Source: Paramecium tetraurelia (lineage: Eukaryota; Ciliophora; Oligohymenophorea; Peniculida; Parameciidae). Taken from it: 64,000 nucleotides of DNA. This document shows positions 56,707 through 64,000 of the stretch, in pieces (positions within the stretch are counted from its first letter, which is position 1; every line of letters starts with the position of its first letter). The translations under genes and the position numbers were made by a program. The stretch lies in assembly GCF_000165425.1 (NCBI RefSeq), contig NW_001799455.1, positions 372,001-436,000 of the forward strand, given 5' to 3'. The notes under the pieces are model-generated. The model was not told the DNA's origin. It did no database searches and saw only the letters and a program-made list of their open reading frames with translations.

Positions 56707-57656
56707 ATATTGTATATATAAATTAATATAAGTTTAAAGATTAAATTTTATTTATGAAAATTTGTCAATATAAAACTATTTCTCATTTATTACAATTAAT
56801 GTGTATTAATGTATACAATTTTGCAAATTAATACCCTAACAAAAAATAAATTGTGATTTTTCTCTCTTATTAATCAAAGAATAAATCTGTTTCTTCTTAA
56901 TTATTTCAAATTATAGTATAATTTATTAATACTTATAACCGTATTAATCTTTTTATTTGTTGAATTATCAATATTATACATTTTCAGATATAAATAGTGT
57001 TTTAGGAAAGGGAATGCTTAAATTAACATTTTTTAATAATTTTCCTTCTTTCTATCGTTAGAGTATTGAATTCATTCAATTTACTTTCAAAATTATTTTC
57101 CTTACTTACTAATAATTTAATAGTATTCTAAGAAATTTAATTTTCTAAAATGAAATGACAAATCTCTTAAGTCTAATTTCTCTAAATTTGATTAATTTGA
57201 ACTTTATTCAACGAATCTTCAATATTAAAAAACACTAATATTACAAATTAATAAAATTATAATTCAAGTACTTATGCTGTAGAAATCTTAAAATAGTACT
57301 TTATGTTCTAGTAGTAATTTAATTTCAAACCTATGTATTTGTCTATAAATAAATAAATTAGTGATGATAATCAAAGAATTTATGAATCTAAGAAAGATAC
57401 GTTTAAAAATTTAAATATCCAAAAATAACAAAAAATTTGTATAAAACCCAAATAATCTGATGGATGAAAGAATATCTTAAGATAAGTAATTTCAAAATAC
57501 TTATCTTTTCATACAGTAGAACGCAGATTAGATTTAAATGGAAATATAAGAACTTTCATGATATTCTAAGCCGACCAATCATAAGGCAGAATTACTTATT
57601 TTTATAATGTTAATTAGCCTCGTAATAAATTCAAAAATAAATAAAGAAATAAAAAA
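56707..57656. other. Long AT-rich region upstream of histone H3
   Basis: 950 bp, the longest gene-free stretch of the window. I find no ORF, tRNA or strong repeat. The last 150 bp are less AT-biased and include an inverted pair, AAGATAAGTA (57479) and TACTTATCTT (57499). It presumably contains the H3 promoter. Confidence 0.4.
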
Positions 57657-58079
<423 letters not shown>

Positions 58080-58282
58080 TCAATTAATATTAAATTCAAT
58101 TAAATTTGATATTTTCTTAATTTTTTAAATACTATTTAGTACAAATCAAAATAAGATGGTTCTTAACTGTCATTTCTTAATAATGATTATAAGAAGAATT
58201 TTGCTTTTCTATTTATGCGTAGTGCTTGTTTTAAAAGACAAATTGAAATTCAAATTTTATTATAATTAATGAATATTAAAGC

Positions 58283-59408
58283 TCATTTAATTTTTGAATA
58301 TATCTACTTTTTCTTCACGACCTTTTAAGTTTGGCTTTGAGGTTTAGTAGTTTTTTTAGAGACAGAGGATTATGCCCTTGCGGATTTTCTGTTCGATTGA
58401 GGTGTATCAAGTATTTTTGAGTGATTCATAGGTTAAAGATTCTCTTTTGATGAAATATTCAATTTAGAAGGTTTCAATATAGACTTTTAAGCAGGGGGAA
58501 GTTACTCAAAGCTCTAACTTATTGATGTGGGCATAGGAGGTTTACAATCAGATTTATGTATTGAGGATCGATTTAACTTTTCAATTGACTTTCTATCTGT
58601 ATCACAGTTTTTAGTTTCCTTTCTTTCAGATCTTTCTGATCTTAGGGTGTTCTGCATTGATTGTTATTTACCACTCAATAAATTCATATATTTTTCTTCG
58701 ATTTTGCTTTTCTCTACTTACAATTTTGCATTCCTTTCCTCTAATTAATAGATTTATTCACTCAACACTCGAGTTCTCTCTTGAACAAGTTGATGTATGT
58801 CTTATTATGAACTTTATTGTCTGTTTTCTAACAAATGAATGTTTTTGTCAATCAATTCTTATTTTTCCTATTGCATTAATATTATTTTATACTTATTCTA
58901 GTTGTAATACAAGATTGTACAATTTCATGTTTTTTTCCTTATAAACTTTTTTTAGTTCTTCCAATTCTTCATTGAATGAATTTATTTTGTTTTTTAACTA
59001 ATTATTTTCAACTTCGTAATATTCTTTTTATGACTTTAATTATTTTGCATGTGCTTATTTGATCAATTCCAACTCCTCTGAATTTGTTTGATGTGTGTAC
59101 TCATTTTTCTCGTATTTCTCTAATTTCTCTTTCAATTCCTAATTCTCTATTCTCAACTTAATAATTCTATCAGCTTCACTTGGCTATACAAGAATTGGAG
59201 GTTTGCTATCTACAGCGAATTACACTTCTTTTGGTCCACTATCATCATGCACAGAGGATTTTCTAATTTTTTCTAATGAAGTATAGGAATCCCTCTTAGT
59301 TTTGAAGTGTTTCTCCTCACTCTGGCACTCTTATGTAATTTTTTTTCGAAACTATTCGAATTATTCCCAATGATTTGAACTATTATCAAGTGATTAATCT
59401 AAACTCAT
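58283..59408 (-). CDS. Coiled-coil protein, 366 aa
   Basis: The N-terminal 90 residues are polar. A long coiled coil then runs from about residue 80 to 240 (ADRIIKLRIENQELKEKLEK, YEVENNQLKNKINSFNEELE, then QLVQERTRVLSEQIYQLEER). The last 120 residues are basic and Ser/Pro/Lys-rich (ISSKENLQPMNHSKILDTPQ; KSARAQSSVSKKTTKPQ). One 25-nt intron at 58892-58868 is required. The design (coiled coil plus basic disordered tail) suits a cytoskeletal or centrosomal protein, but no family is identified. Confidence 0.75.
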
Positions 59409-59509
59409 AGCAGTTAATAAATTTCAAATATATATTATTTAAAATTATCATCTGTTTAAAATTAATATAAAATACATATATATTTGCATATTAATAACTT
59501 TTTCTTTTA

Positions 59510-61284
59510 ATGACAAATAATTATTAGAATTTTGCGATCTAAAACATTCCGGAACATATCAATTAATTACAAAATTTTAAGAAATGGAGACGTGTAGGAT
59601 CGAACTTAAAAGGAGCAATAATGATTGGCTAAATTGAACATTGCATTCATAATAATGAAATTGGTACATTAAAAAATATGATCTAATTTACATCATGTTA
59701 AGGCAACGATAAAGCATTAAAATTTAAGACTATTTTGTACAATGCGCTAAATAAATTATAAGGCGATTAAGTAATTAACTTCATCATAGAATACTTAATA
59801 TAAAAGGATCAATATAATAATACATCATAATAATTTCTCGATGAATTTTTTAAGCAGAAATATAACTATTCTCTTTCAGATGATGATTTAATTCAAGAAT
59901 TTTAGAAAGTCTTCAAAATTAAATTGATTATTGCAAAATATCCTCCTACAAAATAGTCAAATTATCAAACGATTGATTCTAAAGACAGAAATAGTATCAT
60001 TATATTTAATTTGGAAAATAAGTTTTACGTAATTTAAAAAGAGCAGAACTATTTGGTTGATAAATGTCGATGTTGTTAAAATAAAAGTTTAAAAGAATTG
60101 CTGAAATTTGAATGCAGCCATTTAATTTGTCTGACCTGTTTAAAAAAATAATTCTCTCAAAATTAACTTAAAATTATTTGTAATCAATAACATTGCCCCT
60201 CTTAAATAACTTATTAATAGTTCTAATAAATAATGAAAAACTATGGAGAGACTCCGATAATACCAACTCCCTAAGAGTGTTGCATTCTTTGTAAAACCAA
60301 ATCAAGCCTTGAATTTTTAATAAGGCCACAAGAATGTTCTCATATGTTTTGTATGCAATGTTTGTAGGATAAATTCAAAACTAATTAACAAAATGATTTT
60401 AGGTGTCTTATTGTTGGCTGCTATGGTAAATTTAATTAAAAAGATTTACCATCAAGCATTTCTAGTAAAATAACACAATCTCAAATCGTTCAAAAATAAA
60501 CTGAAATAATAATGAAAACTGATAATTAATAAAAATAAATTTCTTAATCTATGATTTCTAGCAATGGGAAACCTATTGATAAGAATCTAAATAATTAATG
60601 TAATTAATGTCTTAAGTAATTCACAGAAGATTTAATCTATAAGACTAGATGCAATCATTTTATCTGTAAATTTTGTTTCTTAAAAATTGAAAGCTTAAAT
60701 GCAGAGTAATTCAAATGTAATGTTTTGAAATGCAATGAAATTATTAAATCAAAAGAATTAAGTTAATATTTTAAGTTATCTTAGAGTTAAAACTCATAAA
60801 AAAAATGTGGTAATTGTAATTAGATTTGTGAAAAAACAGAATCATTTTGTAAAACAAATTGTCATCATGTAATATGTGTAAAATGTGTTTCTGCTATCTA
60901 TAAATCATAAAGAACTCCGAAATGTCTAAGATGCAATATAGTAATAAATGAAGACTTGCTGGATGAATACTTTTTATAGATTTAGGTTCAATTTACAAAA
61001 GAAGTGTCTGAAACTAAAACCTTTGATCCAGAGTTTTAGGAGGATTGTACATTTTGTCATTCCCCTTTTACAGAGTATAATACTTATTAAAATTTAAATT
61101 GCCAAAACCACGCAATAGGTTCATGCTGCATAATCTTCCCATTAGATTGCCCTTAATGTTAGATGAACTCATTGATTGTTGAAAAATGTATTGTAATTAT
61201 TATAAATTAGAAAAATTGCATTTTTTTTTATTTTATAATGATTCCGACTTTATTAAACATCAAAAATAAGGTAAACTCAAATGA
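59510..61284 (+). CDS. Protein with five tandem RING-like zinc fingers, 583 aa
   Basis: After an N-terminal helical region (MTNNYQNFAIQNIPEHINQL ... KGAIMIGQIEHCI, about 180 residues) five similar Cys/His clusters follow: CRCC..FECSHLICLTCLKK; CCILC..PQECSHMFCMQCLQ; CNQCL..TRCNHFICKFCF; CGNCNQIC..NCHHVICVKCVS; and CTFCH..LNCQNHAIGSCC with CPQC. Each keeps the RING core C-x2-C...C-x-H-x3-C-x2-C, and most are followed by another C-x4-C pair as in RBR/IBR arrays. One 23-nt intron near the end (61188-61210) gives a short C-terminus ending at TGA 61284; without it the frame continues to about 61350. A ubiquitin-ligase role is inferred. Confidence 0.75.
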
Positions 61285-61383
61285 ACAAATTATTTATTAT
61301 TTTTAAATTATATTTTATTATCATAAGAACTATAATAATAAATAATGATATAAATAGTATAGAGTTTAAAATATGATCATATT

Positions 61384-64000
61384 TCAAATTGATATGAAAT
61401 ATATAATCAAGCCTACTGCTAGGATTGAATTGTAAACAATTTCAAGAGGTGCCCTATCTGTTAGCTTTTTCGTCGCGCATGTAAGCGTTTGGACTTTATC
61501 TGAGAGATCTGGATACTCAGGGAGATCTGATGCAGATATGATATAGATGGAATATGTTTAGTTTGGTTCTAAATTTGATAAATTAAAGGAGCTAATAATT
61601 GTTAAGTTAGTGACATGAACATTAGCAGATGGAATTTACACATTGATATTGTTTAAGCCTTTGAATATTTGGAATGGAGTTGAAACATCATTTTTGGATG
61701 CAACAGCAAAGATATAACCATAGGTACTTAATTAAACTTTGATTTCGCAGTCATAAAGGTATGAATTACTTAAAGTAGATGATTGAATAGTAGGTACTTC
61801 AGCTATTGCTTAGTTGATCGCAGAGATGGAAACAAATGACAAGTACATGCCCATCAATCTTTTAAACTATGCATCTGATGTGATTCTGCTGATCAAGTCT
61901 TTAGGCACTGGATAAGTTTCAGTATCATTGAATGGTATAATATACATTTGTAAAGTGGTTGTAGCCAAAAGCCTAGTGGGTGTTTAGTACTCCACTTTTT
62001 ATTGAATCTTCCAACTAGGTAAACTGAGTATGAAGGCTATGTAATTCATTACCGTAACGAGTTAGGCTTGATTCGCTTAAAAAGGGAGAAAACAGTTGAA
62101 TTATGCTATTTTACTTCGATTTTTTGTAGTGAAATTTAGACTAAATAAATCTGATGTAATTCCCTCTTGATTCTTCAACACAATGTAGAAGGCATAGTCT
62201 GTTTAAGCAAATAAGTCTAAGGATATGCTTGATTTGGCCAAGATATTCAAATATCCATATTTTGATTAAGAAGACATATAGAGTGGAGGACCTAAACTCA
62301 ATAGTTCTGAAATTTCAGGCTAGGTTGTTCTATTTAAACAATACATATAATAGGCTTCAGAAATTTGATTGATTTCAATGGAAATGGAAGCTGAGTACTG
62401 TTTGATGTCTTCAACAGAAAATTTAGACAATTTTGGTTTAAGATTGGTGGCATCAATGTATTTGACTACTTATTATGGTGGTATGGTGTATAATGGATTA
62501 TCACTGGAATAAAAGATGAGTCGATCATCTTCTGTCAGGATATCTAATTGAGTTTATCTAATTAACTCAGTATAATTTTAATAAACTCTGAAGGTTTGTG
62601 AGTTAACTCCTACTTGGAATGTTAATTTAATGGAAGTCCCTGATTATTGACCAGACACAAAATAGAAAGTATTATCATTATTTTTGATTGTTACAGTAGT
62701 TGTATCGTAGGGAGCATTGACAGTAGAAACAGTCATGGTTAGAGAATTACCTCCATTTGGAATAGGATATAAGGCAGTAACTAAAAAATTGAGTGTTTGA
62801 GAAACAACTATAACTTTAGACTTTTTGATGGGAGTGTAAACGGGCTAGTCCTTTTCTCCATATGTCTTCCAATAAATATAGTATATGCCAGTCTACAATG
62901 TTGAGGGAATCTAAACTCTGAATGTGGTAGACATTTTGGTATAGGAGAACACAATGTCTTTAGGAGTGACTTAGAAATCTCCAGTTTAAGTGTGTTTAAA
63001 AGTTAGGTTTAAGGCCATTGGGTATTCGACTAAAAATAATAAATCTGGAGACTCAGATCCTTGAGGGACTATGATATCTTAATCATTATTGATAAAGATC
63101 AATGGTCCAGAATATTAAAATTCATATTCAAATGGATCCAGATTTGGATATGATTGTTCTACAACTTATCTTTCATCTTTGGATTGCATAACAAATTGTT
63201 TAATGATCACCTCCGATAATGGATTTTCAACATAGACATTCAATTGCAATTGCCCATTTATTTGATTCGCATATGCTTTTAGAACATTACTAGTGTAAGT
63301 GCATTTGGAGAAACTACATGGAGCTAATTGGTCTGAGATTTCATAATCTTCTGGGAAATCCATTTCTAAATAACCATTGATTGGTATTTTGTTGTATAAT
63401 ATCATATCGAAAGTATATTTGGATTACCATCTTGAATATTGATTGGCCAATTGAATATTCACAAGATAGAGCCAACCAGGTGGAGTTAACATCTCCAACA
63501 CACCAACACTTCCATTATAATGAGTATATCGGCCACTTTGTCTAATACCAACTCTGAATTCCCCAGTATTAGAATTCTCTTCTGTATTTGGATTAATAAC
63601 ATTTTAGATCTCAACTAAGATTGAATTGTATGATGTGGCGTATTAGGATTCAGGGAGAGAGATAATTCTGTTATTTACACTTAAATCGGTTTTAATTGAA
63701 TTCACATATGCTTTTAAATTATCTCCTAATCTCTTGTCATAGGTGTTAGGGAAAGTGATAACAATGGAACCATTGACAGAATCACTAGTTTCAGTAGAAA
63801 TGTTAAATTAATATTTGGCCCTTACTCCTTGATTTTGTGGTTGAAAGGACATTTAGTTAATTACCAAGGAATTAGGCTTGCTGTAATAAGTGATAGTACG
63901 ATTTAGCAATGTACTTTAATCAGTACTATCTATCAACACTCCATCATAGTATGACTGAATAATAAATCCATCGCTGATTAGATCTGGTGGGTTCTATATG
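61384..64000 (-). CDS. Large extracellular beta-rich protein with C-terminal membrane helix (N-terminus outside window)
   Basis: Open without TGA from the right edge of the window to the stop at 61386-61384; 871 codons are visible and I checked the frame throughout. The sequence is Thr/Ser/Val-rich with beta-strand character, repeating elements such as NGSIVITFPNTYD, NGGNSLTMTVSTVNAP and TTVTIKNNDNTFYF, several N-x-S/T sites and scattered Cys (LAPCSFSKCTYTS). It ends with a hydrophobic helix NSILAVGLIIYFISI at the very C-terminus, either a GPI-anchor signal or a tail anchor. This matches large ciliate surface proteins. No domain is named with certainty. Confidence 0.8.

Overview
The window is macronuclear DNA of a ciliate that reads TAA and TAG as glutamine and uses only TGA as stop. 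Almost every recognisable protein is broken under the standard code and intact under this one: histone H3, arginase, a V-ATPase proteolipid, SF3A3 and a cyclic-nucleotide K+ channel all need TAA/TAG=Gln. Introns are tiny (mostly 19-36 nt, GTA...TAG) and spacers are very short and AT-rich. Together these point to Paramecium (P. aurelia group or a close relative) rather than Tetrahymena, whose introns and spacers are longer. I saw no transposon, IS element, CRISPR array, rRNA or operon. All gene models are my own manual six-frame and splice reconstructions. Unless an entry says otherwise, the spliced length is a multiple of three with no internal TGA.

Layout. 1-9872 (-): a giant ORF leaving the left edge, at least 3,283 aa. 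10199-17107: an LRR protein, an N-myristoyl-type coiled-coil protein, a two-RRM protein and a PB1/RanBP2 finger protein. 17687-25566: V-ATPase c'', an unknown protein, a 1,103-aa WD-repeat protein, a TRAF-finger/UIM protein and an S49 peptidase. 26145-33000: small unknown and coiled-coil proteins, a RasGEF-like protein and a two-box HMG protein. 33116-40013: Ser/Thr kinase, multi-pass transporter-like protein, membrane RING-H2 ligase and several unknowns. 40107-48827: zeta-type GST, CNBD K+ channel with a zinc knuckle, TVP23, ANP32-like, Unkempt-like CCCH protein, coiled-coil protein and a type I membrane protein. 48980-58079: CCDC61/VFL3, a DUSP-UBL protein, tRNA-Lys(UUU), CDP-alcohol phosphotransferase, SF3A3, arginase and a divergent histone H3. 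58283-64000: coiled-coil protein, a five-RING protein and the C-terminal part of a large surface protein leaving the right edge.

The genes do not form one pathway. This is an ordinary, very dense chromosome segment mixing housekeeping (splicing, V-ATPase, lipid synthesis, arginine breakdown), ubiquitin biology (RING-H2, multi-RING, TRAF/UIM, DUSP-UBL), cilium/basal body (CCDC61) and ciliate-specific membrane or coiled-coil proteins. The most notable points are the giant ORF, the H3 variant with insertions in its N-terminal tail, the K+ channel with a CCHC knuckle, the stand-alone DUSP-UBL protein, the five-RING protein and divergent start codons only 10-19 bp apart.
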